A stretch of DNA of 64,000 bases from NCBI GenBank assembly GCA_021397835.1, contig JAJFZO010000034.1, positions 746,501 to 810,500 of the forward strand. The letters are read 5' to 3'. Of this stretch, positions 47,608 to 59,533 are shown in pieces. Numbering within the stretch: position 1 is the first letter of the stretch; each line of letters starts with the position of its first letter. The DNA is from Moringa oleifera. Lineage: Eukaryota; Streptophyta; Magnoliopsida; Brassicales; Moringaceae. A program made the translations under genes and the position numbers. Under the pieces are notes generated by a model, which was not told the DNA's origin, made no database searches, and saw only the letters and a program-made list of their open reading frames with translations.

Positions 47608-50190
47608 CTACCAGTAATCACCACAAGAACAGAATCCATCTCTGAAGAAATGAAATCTGTTATTATCTCTAAGAATAATTTCTCTATCATATATTTTTGA
47701 CACCAATTTAGCAAAGGAGTGACAGTCTGAGCATGTTCTTAGGTTCTTAACAACACGAATTGGCACTCCTTGACTTGTACGGATAAGACCAAAAGCCATA
47801 GCCAGTTTCTCACTGTGCCGGCTTAGCAAAAACTTTTTCTCTTGCTCATCAACGTCAAGCAGAACATTAGCAAGATCAGGAAGATGACCGGCATCTCTGA
47901 GTCTGCAGTTTGTTTCATCTAGCATCAATGAAATTTGAGGCATTTGTGGATGTGACTCATCGTCGGAAGTAAATTCATGAATTGTACCATTGACCTCGAT
48001 GGAGCTTGATCCAGGAACTTTCCACAAACCTTTCTCCTTCAAATGTAGTCGCACTTTTGCAACATCAGCCCATCTCCCTGCCGATGCATATATGTTTGAC
48101 AGAAGAACATGAATCCCAGTCCTCTCAGGAGCTAACTTCATTATCTTTCCAGCTGCATATGCTGCAATATCAACATCCCTGTGCACCCGGCAAGCAGCTA
48201 AAAGGGTACCCCAAATCACATCATTAGGCTCCATTGGCATGCTCTTTATAAGATCCAGAGCTTCTTTTAACAATCCAGCGCGCCCAAGCAGATCAACCAT
48301 GCATCCATAGTGAACAATCTGAGGTGAAATTCCATGGATTTCTCTCATTACCCCGAAAAGATGCCAGCCTTGATCCACTAATCCACCATGGCTGCATGCT
48401 GTCAGCAGTCCCACAAATACTACCCCATCAGGTTTCACTCCTTGTCTGAGCATCCCGTTGAAAAGCTCCATTGCTTGTTCACCCTCTCCATTCATGGCCA
48501 TTGCTCCAATAGCTGCTGTCCAGGCTGACACGTCTCTTCTGGCCATTTGTCTGAAAACTTGCATTGCACTTTGAGGGTCACCACACCTTGCAAACATATC
48601 AACTAAGGCTGTAGCAAGGTGCATATCACATCGAATATTATTCTTCTCAGTGTAATAATAGGTCCACTTCGCAAGATCAAGAGCTCCTAAATATCCGCAG
48701 GCAGATGCAATGCCCACCATTGTCACCTTGTCTGCTTTAATTCCCTCACTTTGCATCTGCCGGAAAAGCTCTAGTGCTTCCTCGAACATGCTCTCTTGCA
48801 CCAAAGCACAAATTAGGGTGTTCCAAGACACAAGGTCAGTCTCAGGCATCTCATTGAAAATTCCCCAAGCTGAATTTACTTCACCATTTTCAATAAGTCC
48901 TCCGATTAACGAGTTCCATGATACCACAGTCTTTTTTGACATGCCATCAAAAATTGCACATGCCATTTCTTGTTCACCACATTTCATGTACATGTCAATC
49001 ATAGCATTGCAGATGTTATCCCAACGTTCAAGTCCATTCCTCAAAACATAGCCGTGGCAACACTTTCCCCATAGAATATTTCTTATTTGTGAACATGCTG
49101 AGATTGCACTCAACATTGTAACCTTGTCAGGTTGCAGGTTCTGCCGCAGCATTTCATCCAATACAGCAATGGCTTCTCTTGCCAGCCCCTGATGAACATA
49201 GTTTGACATGACTGTATTGCAAAGGACCAGATTCTTGTCTGAACATTCATCAAAAAGCTGCTTGGCTGTATCAGTAGCACCACACTTCATGTACATATCA
49301 ACAAGTGCATTCACCATAAGAGTATGAAACTTCATCCCTGCCTCACCAACATAAGCATACACTCTTTCACCCAGCTCAAGATCCTGCAACTTCGCACAGG
49401 CAGATATTACACACACCATTGTAACAGGGTTTGGCCTAACGCCCTCCACTACCATATGGAAAAACAATTCAACAGCCTCCTTTGGACAATCCCTTCTTGC
49501 ATAACCGCAAATTAAACTAGTCCACGAGACAACATTTCTTTCAAGCATTTCATCGAATATCTTGCGCCCATGTCTAATCTCTCCACATTCTGAATAGAAA
49601 TGTATCAAAGAATTCTGAATATATAAATCTCTCCCAAAACCCATCTTTACAACTGATCCATGAATCTGAGTCCCCTCAAAATGCGCGATGCTCTTCGCGC
49701 ATGCGCTTAACACAAATGGGAACGTGTACTTATCGGGCTGAATCCCAAAACACATCAGTTGAAGATAAAGTAAGAGAGCTTCATCGCACATCCCAGTAGA
49801 GGAGTAACCTCTAATCAGAGAATTGTACATGAACAAAGTACCGGCGGTTTGATTATCTTTTTTGAAGAGATCAAATGCTTTTCGGGCATAATTCAAGCTC
49901 TCAAAAGTACTAAATTCGGCGCATTTAGTCAGGAGATTGGCTATAATAGACAGATCGTCACTGAGCCCTCGTTTGGTAATGTGACTCTGTAGTTGCTCGA
50001 GTTCCTTCATGGTTTTGCAGTTGTTGATACACCCAGTCAGAAATGAGTCTTTGGTTATGGTCTTAGGTTTGTCTTTGTCTCTGAGGGTCTTGCTGGACCT
50101 CGGGGAGGCTATTACTAGAGGAGAGAGAAGACTGGCAGCCATTTTTGCGGAGTCACTGTTTGCTGTTGGCACTTGCACCACTGCCAGCAA
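47608..50190 (-). CDS. YS1: PLS-DYW class pentatricopeptide repeat protein, YS1-like plastid RNA editing factor
   Basis: Intronless, 860 aa. The N-terminus is Ser/Lys-rich and transit-peptide-like; a second Met at residue 17 (MAASLLSPLV) is an alternative start. From about residue 85 to 640 are PLS repeats (e.g. TLFMYNSLIRGYSSTGMCDE, VVSWTSLICGYARRDCPKEA and DVSAWTAAIGAMAMNGEGEQ). E/E+ motifs follow (APERTGIHVLLSNIYASAGRW, VPGSSSIEV). A complete DYW deaminase ends the protein: HSEKLAMAFG (zinc-binding HxE), CSDCH (CxxC) and the final CSCGDYW. The sequence follows Arabidopsis At3g22690 (YELLOW SEEDLINGS 1), needed for editing of plastid rpoB, throughout. Orthology is strong from memory, but the editing site in this species is inferred. 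Confidence 0.92.
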   Translation of the reverse strand: MLAVVQVPTANSDSAKMAASLLSPLVIASPRSSKTLRDKDKPKTITKDSFLTGCINNCKTMKELEQLQSHITKRGLSDDLSIIANLLTKCAEFSTFESLNYARKAFDLFKKDNQTAGTLFMYNSLIRGYSSTGMCDEALLLYLQLMCFGIQPDKYTFPFVLSACAKSIAHFEGTQIHGSVVKMGFGRDLYIQNSLIHFYSECGEIRHGRKIFDEMLERNVVSWTSLICGYARRDCPKEAVELFFHMVVEGVRPNPVTMVCVISACAKLQDLELGERVYAYVGEAGMKFHTLMVNALVDMYMKCGATDTAKQLFDECSDKNLVLCNTVMSNYVHQGLAREAIAVLDEMLRQNLQPDKVTMLSAISACSQIRNILWGKCCHGYVLRNGLERWDNICNAMIDMYMKCGEQEMACAIFDGMSKKTVVSWNSLIGGLIENGEVNSAWGIFNEMPETDLVSWNTLICALVQESMFEEALELFRQMQSEGIKADKVTMVGIASACGYLGALDLAKWTYYYTEKNNIRCDMHLATALVDMFARCGDPQSAMQVFRQMARRDVSAWTAAIGAMAMNGEGEQAMELFNGMLRQGVKPDGVVFVGLLTACSHGGLVDQGWHLFGVMREIHGISPQIVHYGCMVDLLGRAGLLKEALDLIKSMPMEPNDVIWGTLLAACRVHRDVDIAAYAAGKIMKLAPERTGIHVLLSNIYASAGRWADVAKVRLHLKEKGLWKVPGSSSIEVNGTIHEFTSDDESHPQMPQISLMLDETNCRLRDAGHLPDLANVLLDVDEQEKKFLLSRHSEKLAMAFGLIRTSQGVPIRVVKNLRTCSDCHSFAKLVSKIYDREIILRDNNRFHFFRDGFCSCGDYW

Positions 50191-51009
50191 AGAGAACTTC
50201 TCTCTCTCTGCTGTTGAGTCGTGCCTTGAACACGATTACTAGTCACTGGAAACCTATACTAGTGCCATGTCAAGCAAATGATCAAGCAACGGGCTTGTTG
50301 TCCTCGCATTCATGGGCCAGGCCGGTGGACCTTCTGCCATTTTCGAGTTTGACCTAAGCCTGCTTTTCCCTTGTAGTGCATGAAAATGAAACATTTCTCC
50401 TCTGGAGCGGGACCCAGAGAAATCGGGCCCCATGTCAGATCATGCTGAATCTGAATACCTGATCCATGATTTCAACTAGGAGACGAACAAAGCCATCTTT
50501 CCCCTGTTCTTCGCGGTGGGTTTACGTTCGGGAGCGGGACTTTGCCAGTTCATGCTACTTATGTCAGAGAAACTGGTTTTCTTCCTCGGTTTTTGTTCCA
50601 TCTCTCTGGATTTTTCTTTCTTTTCTTGGCAGAATGTCACGCACATTCAATTTACTTTGGTTTTATCGTTCGAGTTTTGAAGATAAGGATTGTGGGTTGT
50701 AACAACTCTTACATAAGCACCTTCCTTTGACATTGAATATCCACCACCCCTTCTCTTGCTTTCCAGTTGAGAGACAGAGAGAAGAGGGAGACAGACCATT
50801 GCTCTACGGGATGCTATTATTTCTACACTTAATGGTGTTCTAAAGCAAGGAATCAAAGAAAATGAAAACTCCCCTTATTGATTTTGGTAAAACAAAGAAG
50901 GCTGTACTCCACCTTAGGAACTCATCCAAGGAGACCAGGCAACAGTGCCTCTGTGAAGAAACAAAACTTCCTAGATTGCCATTCTAAGCATCCCATTATG
51001 GTCTACATT
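50191..51009. promoter_or_regulatory. YS1 promoter and methyltransferase 3' UTR
   Basis: Both flanking genes are on the minus strand, so this spacer holds the upstream region of the PPR gene and the downstream end of the methyltransferase gene. TGGGCC-type site II motifs occur near 50309-50314. Open frames on both strands (50466-50730, 50647-50856) show no recognisable protein. Confidence 0.4.
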
Positions 51010-53738
51010 TCAACCACTGGATTTTGAGGACATCGATGATTTAGGGGGGAGAATCCTGGATATGGCTTTGATGGTATTTGGGGTAGTCCTGCAGCAGCCG
51101 CCAAAGAGAGAAGCCCCAGCATCAGCCCATTTGCCAATGTATGACACAAAGTCTTCATCTGCTACCCCACTTGATTCCTGCAACAGAAAAGATCAACACC
51201 GGTTATGTATTTGAAGATCAGAAGAAAGAGAACACCCAGTTCAATTCAGAAGACATGTTACATAAACGATCTTCTCTTCTAAAGAAATGTTTAAATATGA
51301 CATGTTCACTAAATCCTGAAAAGTATGAAGGAAACTCACCACCCATTTCTTTTGCTCAGCATCATAAGTCTCGCCACTGTTCGGGTATACAACTACTGGT
51401 TTACTGGTTACCTGCAAGATCAGTTGGTTAAGTCGCACAAGAATTTAAATAATCAGCAGCATTAGTGCTCTTCCCAGTTTGGGGAAGGCACTATGGTCCT
51501 GTTTCGAGAAATTAATATATCAGAGAAGTATCGGATGATATTAGTCCAACCTTCCTTATGGAGAGAATCAAATCATGGATAAATCTTGGAGGGGTGCAGT
51601 TGATTCCAACAGCAACAACCTGCTTGCATGAATCTGCAATGGAGGCGCACTCTAACACAGAATCACCACTGACAACATTGATTCCATCTTTAGAGTTGAA
51701 AGAGAACCATGCCGGGATATCAATTTCTTCTTCATTAAGAAGCTCTGCATAAGCCTATAACAAATACCAGGAAAGTAAATTAGCTAAACATGGTGAATTA
51801 GATTCAGTTTTTGTATTTTAAATGCAAACCAAACTAAGCAGATAACTACCCAGATAGGAACACCAGCAATACCTTGGCCTCCAGCTTATTTGGAATCGTT
51901 TCAAATGCGATAAGGTCAGCCCCTGATTTAGCAAGAATCTGCACTCTGCTTCGATGAAAATCCTTAAGTGCCTCCAGGGTGACTTTGTCTCCATATATTC
52001 CACTGTAAAGAGAAAACAGAAATGTAAGCAACATTACCTGCAGGGACTGCAGCTTGACTGACTAGTCCAGGGAAAACGCCAAGCCCACTCACCTGTACTC
52101 TGATCCATCAGCCAGGTAAGCCCCGTAGCTGCCAACAGAAGCTGCAACCAGAACAGGACGCCTGGAAACCCTTTCATTTTCCAGGCAGTCCCAAGAATCT
52201 TTGGTGCATCTTTCTTGGTAAATCTCCCGTGCTTCGCATGCTATTTCAACGCTTCTTCTGAGTAGAGTTTCAGCTTCTTCTCTCGACAGGCCCTTGGCCT
52301 CAAAACCCTGAATAGTGGCCTGTATCAGTTAAAAACACGAGCTTTCTAGTTAGAGACTGATCATTTGACCTAATAAGGTATTCAACCAAATATTATTTAC
52401 CTGGTAAGACGCAGTTATGATAATATTTGCACCAGCATCAAGGTAATCTAGGTGAACCTGTCACATTAAGCAAGCTAATGAATGAAGATTAACTTGAATC
52501 TAACTAATATGTTCCAAACTTCCAAAAACGAACCCAATTCCTAGTTTCTGAAAAATAAATTGTCCCTCTGGGTAGTGAAATCCAAACATGACTTGCTTAG
52601 TTCTTTCTCAGAAGAACTTGTTCATTCAAATTGCTTCTAACATTACTAAGTTGCCGAATTAGACTCTCTTAATAGTCACTGCCTCAGTTCCATGTCCTTC
52701 ATAAACAATCATATCTTCGTATCATGATTTGAAAGCCCACGAAAAAACAATGATATCAGTCTACCAGAGCAGTAAAACAGTAAGCATAATAGTTTTTTTT
52801 AAAACAAAAAAGGCATTACAATAGTAAATTAAATAAAAGAAAATACAGTGATATATATATATATATGTATATGAAAAACTTCCAAGGACATGACAGGACC
52901 TTGCTCCCCACAGGACACCGCAGCATGAAAGAGACAACTGTCATGAGGATCTCAAGACAAAACAAAAGCTTCTTCAGTGAGCAACGGCTAGTCTCTACCG
53001 CGTCTTACTGTCAGAAGACAACATACATTGCTTATACGTCACTCACTTGTCTTTTCGTTTTTTCACTTGATTTGCTTTTTTATTTTTTGACGGTCACAAT
53101 AAAATAAACAAAAATTAACAATTGCATATTGTAAAGTTGGTCTTATCTGAATATATGAACAGTCCAAAAAAATACTTTTTCTTTTTTCCAACCTCACGAA
53201 GGAAAATTTACTATATGGGTCTCGTTATAAAAGAATGAGAAAGAATCTTACAGAACTGTGATTCAAGAAGATTTCATTACTTTCCTTTGGTATTTAAAGG
53301 AAAAAAACAAAAACGCTTCGAAACACTAGGAAAGAAAATAGATAATTATGTTATTACCATGAAATTTATTGGTTTCCTTGGCTCTTTAAATCCAATAAAT
53401 GCTCAGTTGCAACATTTTCGAGTCCTTTCTCAAGAACCAAATGCCCTTCTCTGCCGCATGTGTTTATGCACATGCTAGTGTTTATATGTGTGTATGTATG
53501 TGTGTATATATATATATATAGGTATATGCGTATAAATGTACAGAAAAGATGGATGTACCCTTCTAACAAGGTGAGGGGAACTGATGAGGCATTTCGCGCT
53601 CCACAGAGGATCGTTGAGGTCTGCTCCATGGCGCTCGAGCTCCGTGGCAAAGCCGCCGTCCACCACAGCATAGCCGCCACACTTCTCGAGGAAATCGGCT
53701 ATCAACGACGACGTTTCTTCACCACCAATGGATCCCAT
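51010..53738 (-). CDS. HMT3: Homocysteine S-methyltransferase (HMT3-like)
   Basis: Transfers a methyl group from S-methylmethionine (or SAM) to homocysteine, forming methionine, in the cytosolic SMM cycle. Seven exons on the minus strand: 53738-53559, 52457-52401, 52319-52093, 52002-51873, 51754-51551, 51411-51340, 51177-51010. All GT-AG and in frame, 345 aa, the family length. Features: GGYAVVDGGFATELERHGAD near the N-terminus, NIIITASYQ, ASVGSYGAYLADGSEY, FETIPNKLEA, then the zinc ligands C251 (VGINC) and C318-C319 (GGCCR). Closest remembered Arabidopsis member is HMT3 (At3g22740). An in-frame upstream ATG at 53768 would add ten residues. I chose 53738 because family members start at this point (MGS...). 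Confidence 0.95.
53490..53522. repeat. TG/TA microsatellite in methyltransferase intron 1
   Basis: Alternating TGTGTATGTATG followed by (TA)n just inside intron 1. Another (TA)n run lies in the same intron at about 52852-52868. Likely length-polymorphic. Confidence 0.8.
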
Positions 53739-56480
53739 GTCGGAGAAATCAGAAGACAGACAATGCAAACGGAAGAAAATGCTTAGCCCGCAGCGACTAG
53801 CCTTGAAGCATTTATATAGAAAGAAAGAAGGATGGTAAAATTACACATTTAGCCCTCATAATATGTAATTACCCACTAACCACATTAATTTATAAATTAC
53901 CGCTCTCTATGTCCTTTTTTCTTTTTCTTGATGGAGACTAATTAAAAAATAATAACTATTCAGACGCTTGGTTTTTTGGGTATGGATGTTAAGAATTACT
54001 GGATTATCATAAGCACCAGTCGGATTACCTTTATTGGATTAGGATTAACTTAATCCTGATTAAGATAACAAAATGGGTTTGTAGAGGATTAACAGTCTCC
54101 AGCTCATACCAACACCCCGTGAAGGAAATTCCAACCAACCCGCACTCCAAAGGCGTCATCATCATCGCCTAAATTGGCTCTAAGTTCTATTAGCGCAAGC
54201 AAGCCGTCTCACTAATCTTGCCTTAAACAAAATTCTAATATTATTTTATGTTTTTACAATAATCTTTTATATCTTAATTTGCTCATGCTTTTCCCCTTTG
54301 CTAATAATACAATAAGATTCCACTAATCGTTAATTATTATTGATCATGAAATTTTTAATTGGGGTTGTGATTATCACCAAACTAATGTCACTAATTAATT
54401 AAAATATTCAAAACCTATATATAAAATTAACACACGGTATAATTATCCTTTGGATAATATTATATTTTATGTTAATTTGTTAGGCCAACTGAGAAGCACA
54501 AAATTGTAATTTTGGTAGAATGTACAAATTGACATCTTCCGACCTGAATTACTGGCAGAGAAGAAACGGAAAGTGAAGCTTTGAGAATTGAGAATCCAAG
54601 TTCTAGAGATTTGTCAATGAACGTGGCCAAAATCAAGTCCAGGTAAATTTCACCTCATAAAATGGAGTATTTTCAGTTCAAATTTCTCATAAAATTTCAT
54701 GCTAATTGAATTTTGCATCAAATAAGCATGGAAAAATATGTTTTAAAAAAAAACTAAAAGATTTCAAAAAAGGATTAATACTTTGATTTTGTACTTTAAT
54801 ATTATCATATAATTAATTTGCCTAACTTAATTAAAATTATATCAAAATTAATTAGTACTCTTTATTGGGTAATAATTGATAAGATTTGATTAGGGATTCA
54901 ATTAAAATTGGAAATTGTGACAATGAAAACACTAGAACCTTTCTTTGGTGGGGAAAATGCTTTTTATTTTATTTTTTTATTTTTTTATTTTTTGGATAAG
55001 TATCCCAAATCTGAAATCATGGGAGGAGAGATGAGGTGGAAGGTTTTGATGGGTAAGGCCAATTTGGTCCAATTACAAAAGCCACTTTATTCAAGAGGGG
55101 ATGGTGTTGGTCATTATTAGACAAACTCTATTATTAGGTTCACCTTGTGATTTGGCAAATAATGAAAGTTGGGTTTATCCAACAAAAAAAATTAAAAAAA
55201 AGCTTAGTTAATTGTCACAATCATGATTTTCTATTGTAAATATCATATCAAACATAATTAAAAATAAATTAAATTCATCCATATTAATCTTTTGAGTTCA
55301 ATATTATAATTATTTGCTTTGTTTGAAAGTTGTTCAATCATAATTAAAAAAACGAATATTTAATATTTGTAATAAATGATATCAAAATTAAATTTGATTT
55401 TTTTATCATACCTGATATCAAAATTAAATTTGACTAATTATTTCAATATTACATAAAATATTACAATTTTATTTTAATTTTGATTTTCATGATAAGTGAC
55501 TAATGTGTTTCCCATGGTCCAAAACTTCAATGATTAACTTGCTTGCTGGTTTGATAGAATTGGATTTTATTATTAACTATGTAAATAAAGAAAATAGGGT
55601 AAATATATTTTTAAAAAATGAATAATGTTATTTTTCAATTCTAATTTTTAATTCTAATTTAATTTATTTTGATTTTTATTAAAAATTTTAAACATTAAAA
55701 ATATTTAAATCAAAAATTTTATGCAAATAAATTTTAATGTGAAATTTTACACAAAAAATTTAAATTATCATCACAAAAAATTTTAAAATTTTCAAAATAT
55801 TAAAAATATATATTTTAAAAATTATATTAAAAACATTTACAAAAACTAACTTATGATTTTAAAAATTATTTACATTTAAAGTATTAATTCAAAATAAAAT
55901 AAAACATTTATTTGAATATTTTTTAATATTTTAATATAAAAATATTTTTAAGATAATTGATTTAAATCTAATTAATATTTTTAAATTCAAATTCAAATTT
56001 AAAGTTTGTATTAAAAAAATATTAAATTCATTTTTTATGTATATTTTTATCCTAAAAATAATAAACACATTCAATCCACATAAATGTTAATAAAATGACA
56101 TTTACAATAATCAATAAATTCTCAGTTTGCAGAAGGTTAATGTCTGGAAGCCATGCTTAACATAAAGAATCACCTATAAGCATTTGAAGCAGCAAAATCC
56201 TCTCTGCAATATTTTCATTTTTCTTCCTTTTTATCTCCAAAGAAAGCCATTTAGTCTTCTATGGGCAATTACATCTCTCTGATGAAAGTCAAATTCAATC
56301 CATCCAGAAAGCCATTTTAAGTCAAGAATCTGAAATCATTTAAGCTGTATAATTCGCAACAACAAGTGTTCATCCATGCCACAGAAACATGTTTTCTGCA
56401 AAGCGAAACTCTGCAGCAAAGAATCCAACAGTTTCACAACTTCAACTTCAGGTCTGCAGATGAACGATAATGGTGGGGTG
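53739..56480. other. Methyltransferase promoter and AT-rich spacer up to the kinase gene
   Basis: The first few hundred bases are the promoter of the minus-strand methyltransferase, and 56100-56480 is the likely 3' UTR of the kinase. Between them (about 55100-56090) is highly AT-rich DNA. A small plus-strand open frame at 54908-55120 has no recognised family. No transposon termini were identified. Confidence 0.45.
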
Positions 56481-59400
56481 TCAGGGACCACGGACAGGGG
56501 CGAAGCAGAAACAGCTTGGAGTCTGGTCATCAGGTATCATCCCTCCTCCTTTGCTTGTATCAATAGCATCCAACATTCTCACCACTTCATCCATTTCTGG
56601 ACGTTTTTCTGGATTTGCATCCCAGCATTTCCTCATGATATTTGCAAAAGAGCTTGGACAACATCTGGGGATTTCTGGCCGCAAATTCTGTCAACCAAGC
56701 CATATGATAGGAAGCTGTCAGTTCAGAACAGAGGACGAACTTTACATCCTGCAAATCCATGGAGCACATAAACTAACCTGTCGCACAACTGCAGATGAGA
56801 CATCTGCAAAGCTTAGATCAGGATATGGCATATCACAGCAATACATTTCCCATAAGCATATGCCGAAGCTGTAGACATCACATCTTCTATTGTAAGGCTT
56901 TCCATCAAGAACCTACAGTTTATGTCCTGTTAGTACAAGGGTTAGAGATACTCTTCATATCAAGTTTTCAGAAAATATGCGTACCTCTGGCGCCATGTAT
57001 CCAAGCGTGCCAGTTTCACCAGTCATGTCCCTTGGATTCTGAGCTTCAACACGGGCAACACCAAAGTCAGCAATTTTCAGAGTTCTGTGGGCATCCAGGA
57101 GCATGTTTTCTGTTTTCACATCACGATGTACAATCTTCTTTGAATGCAGATAGCTAAGACTGCAAATTGGAAATAAAATAAAATAAAAGTATCATCATCG
57201 AAGTTCAGTTTATAGCCTGTTGAAGCCAGGAGCGACAGAAGACCAAAAACTCACCCTCTGGAGAGGTCCAAAGCAAGCTGGACAACAACCTTGAAAGCAA
57301 GCTTCTTTCTTCTGTTTCTTATCAAGAACTGTTTCAGTGTCCCACCAGGTAGATACTCCACCACAACACAACAGGCTCTAGAAGGAAGTTGATTGTGACC
57401 ATCAGTCGAAGGAATCTTAAGATTTGAAGTCCCCATTGACGCCCCAACAAACTGTCATAGACATTCAAAAAGAAAATGATTCTGACACTAACAGAGGATA
57501 ACTTTACCACAAGAAGAAACTTAGGTATCACAAAACCAAGTAGAGAATAGAGTAAGGTTTTCCACTAGTCATGCAAAATGAAAAATGATGCAGCCGAAAG
57601 CTTGTTTCTTTACATATCAAGAATCTTATTCATCGTCAAGCTCTGTGAAGAAATTAAACATCAACAGGTTCAAAATGAGTTTGTACCTTCGTAACATTGG
57701 GATGATCAAGCTTGTGCCAAACAGCAACCTCTTGGCGAAATGATGCACGCAGAGCAGCAGTTTCTGCAGTTGTGGCAATACCATCCTCCCCCCAGTCCAA
57801 CAGCTTGACTATAATATTCCCGAGAACAGTGAAGTTAGAATCTTGCATTAACACATATGACCATCACAATATCATCAAACATGATTTGACATCATTGCAG
57901 AATTTGAGTATAATTGAGTTTTCAGACCGTCCGTGTAAGTCCAGTCTGAAAAATCAAGCATCTTACCATCTAACAAGCAGAGCCCCAAGCTCTATATATA
58001 CACCCCAACATCAGAGATTCACCTCCACCCAGTTCAAAGAAGCTAATTTCTTCAGAATTTTCTAACATATTTATAATTCCAAGATATCTCTAGCATTTTT
58101 ATGCTATCATCTTTAAGTCCAAGTAAGGAGCTTAAAGACCTGCCATGAAAAGCCAAATAATGGTTTCTAGGTTGATTGCAGATCTTGGTTACCATAAATC
58201 TATTCAACAAAGTGATTCTACTATCAAACTGTACCAAAAAATATATAAATATAAGCAAGGAAATTTTCTATGTGCTGTACTTACTTGTAAGGACAAAAAG
58301 TGCTTGTCCAATTTAAACAGAAATATCAACAACGAGCAACAGAACAGATTCACTAACAAGAAAACATAAATGGTTTTAAGAGAGAAAACCTCAACTTTCC
58401 CCAGATTAGATAATGGAAGGGCAATGAAACAGAACAAAGTATAGACCCAAAACTTGCTAAAAGTTATAGAAAATACCAAAAAAAGTTGACAATCACAAAA
58501 AAAGAGTACATGGCATGTAGTTGGTTCCTATAAGAATGGCCGTGACTTTGCCAAGGTATTGAACTTGGATAATTAGTTTGGTAGGTGTCCCTGTTTTATC
58601 TTCGTCATTTCATAAGTCAACTTAAAAAGAAAACTAATCCAGCCCTGAAATCAACCAAAGTAATCTGTACCACAGAGTCCTCTGAAGAAATTATAATCAA
58701 TAAGTTACTAGTCCAATTGCGCAACAGAAACTGTTTGACAGAACTCCCATAAGAAGGATGGGAAAGAAGCAAATATATACCCATTAGACCTTAATTCTTG
58801 TAAATTAAACAGAAGCTAACTAGGCAATTGAAATGCTTAATGCGTTCTTATTCTTCTTCGATATGCATGAACCAACAATCCTCTTGAATGATAAACAAAG
58901 AAAGAAAATTCTATGATGACAAGTTGACAACCAAACTTGTTAGGTTCATATAACACTCCAAATACATTTCTATACCCTCACATGAGAACATTTCTATGAC
59001 CTCAAATAAGAACAAGACAGGAAGGGAAAACTAATTAAATAAAAATTAGATCATCTCCGATTGCTACCATAAAGACCTATGAAATGAAAGTAAGGAACCA
59101 AACAAGATATATTCCGAAGTTTCTTTTCCTTTTCTCTATCCTCATGGCTACAGTTCTATAAAGCAAGAACAAATAGCAATTGGGTAAACAGAAACAAGAA
59201 TCAATTACCTGCAACATCTTGATTATCATAAGTTCCCCGATACACAGTTCCATAGGCGCCATGAGCTATGGTATGCTTCATCTCCAATTTAGATAAATCA
59301 ATCTCCCACTCCTCTTTTGGCCTTTGGTTCTCCGTGTTTCTTGACCAAACCCTGCTCAAGTGCTTCTCCAGCTGCATATCCAAGGTCTTTAGATCAATTT

Positions 59401-59533
59401 TATCAGCTCGGAAAAGAATGTCTTTGCTGCTGAGGCTTCCTCCCTTCAGCTTCGAACTCACACTTCCATCTTGGTTTTCTGATTTCCTCGGTGTCATAAC
59501 ACCACCAGCGTCTTCACTTGTTTTCAAATCCAT
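56481..59533 (-). CDS. Raf-like serine/threonine protein kinase (MAPKKK group C, At3g22750/At4g14780-like)
   Basis: Six exons on the minus strand: 59533-59209, 57808-57687, 57451-57255, 57159-56985, 56912-56778, 56687-56481. In frame, 386 aa. The N-terminus is followed by the signature FRADKIDLKTLDMQLEKHLS and WEIDLSKLEM. Kinase domain: glycine loop AHGAYGTVYRG (90-100), catalytic lysine K110 (VKLLDWGEDG), EYLPGGTL hinge, HRDVKTEN (D228), DFG (D246), MAPE (273), RCDVYSFGICLWEMYCCDMP, and the conserved tail GGGMIPDDQ...CFCFAPVRGP. In Arabidopsis this subgroup includes At3g22750 and At4g14780, with CBC1/CBC2 as close relatives acting in stomatal signalling. All catalytic residues are present, so it should be active. 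Which pathway it serves here is unknown. The intron after the glycine loop is long (about 1.4 kb). Confidence 0.95.

Noticed and set aside
53475..53558. Extension of methyltransferase exon 1 past 53559
   Set aside because: The frame runs into TA/TG microsatellite. The GTACAT donor at 53558 gives the conserved RR|VHLDYLDAGAN junction.
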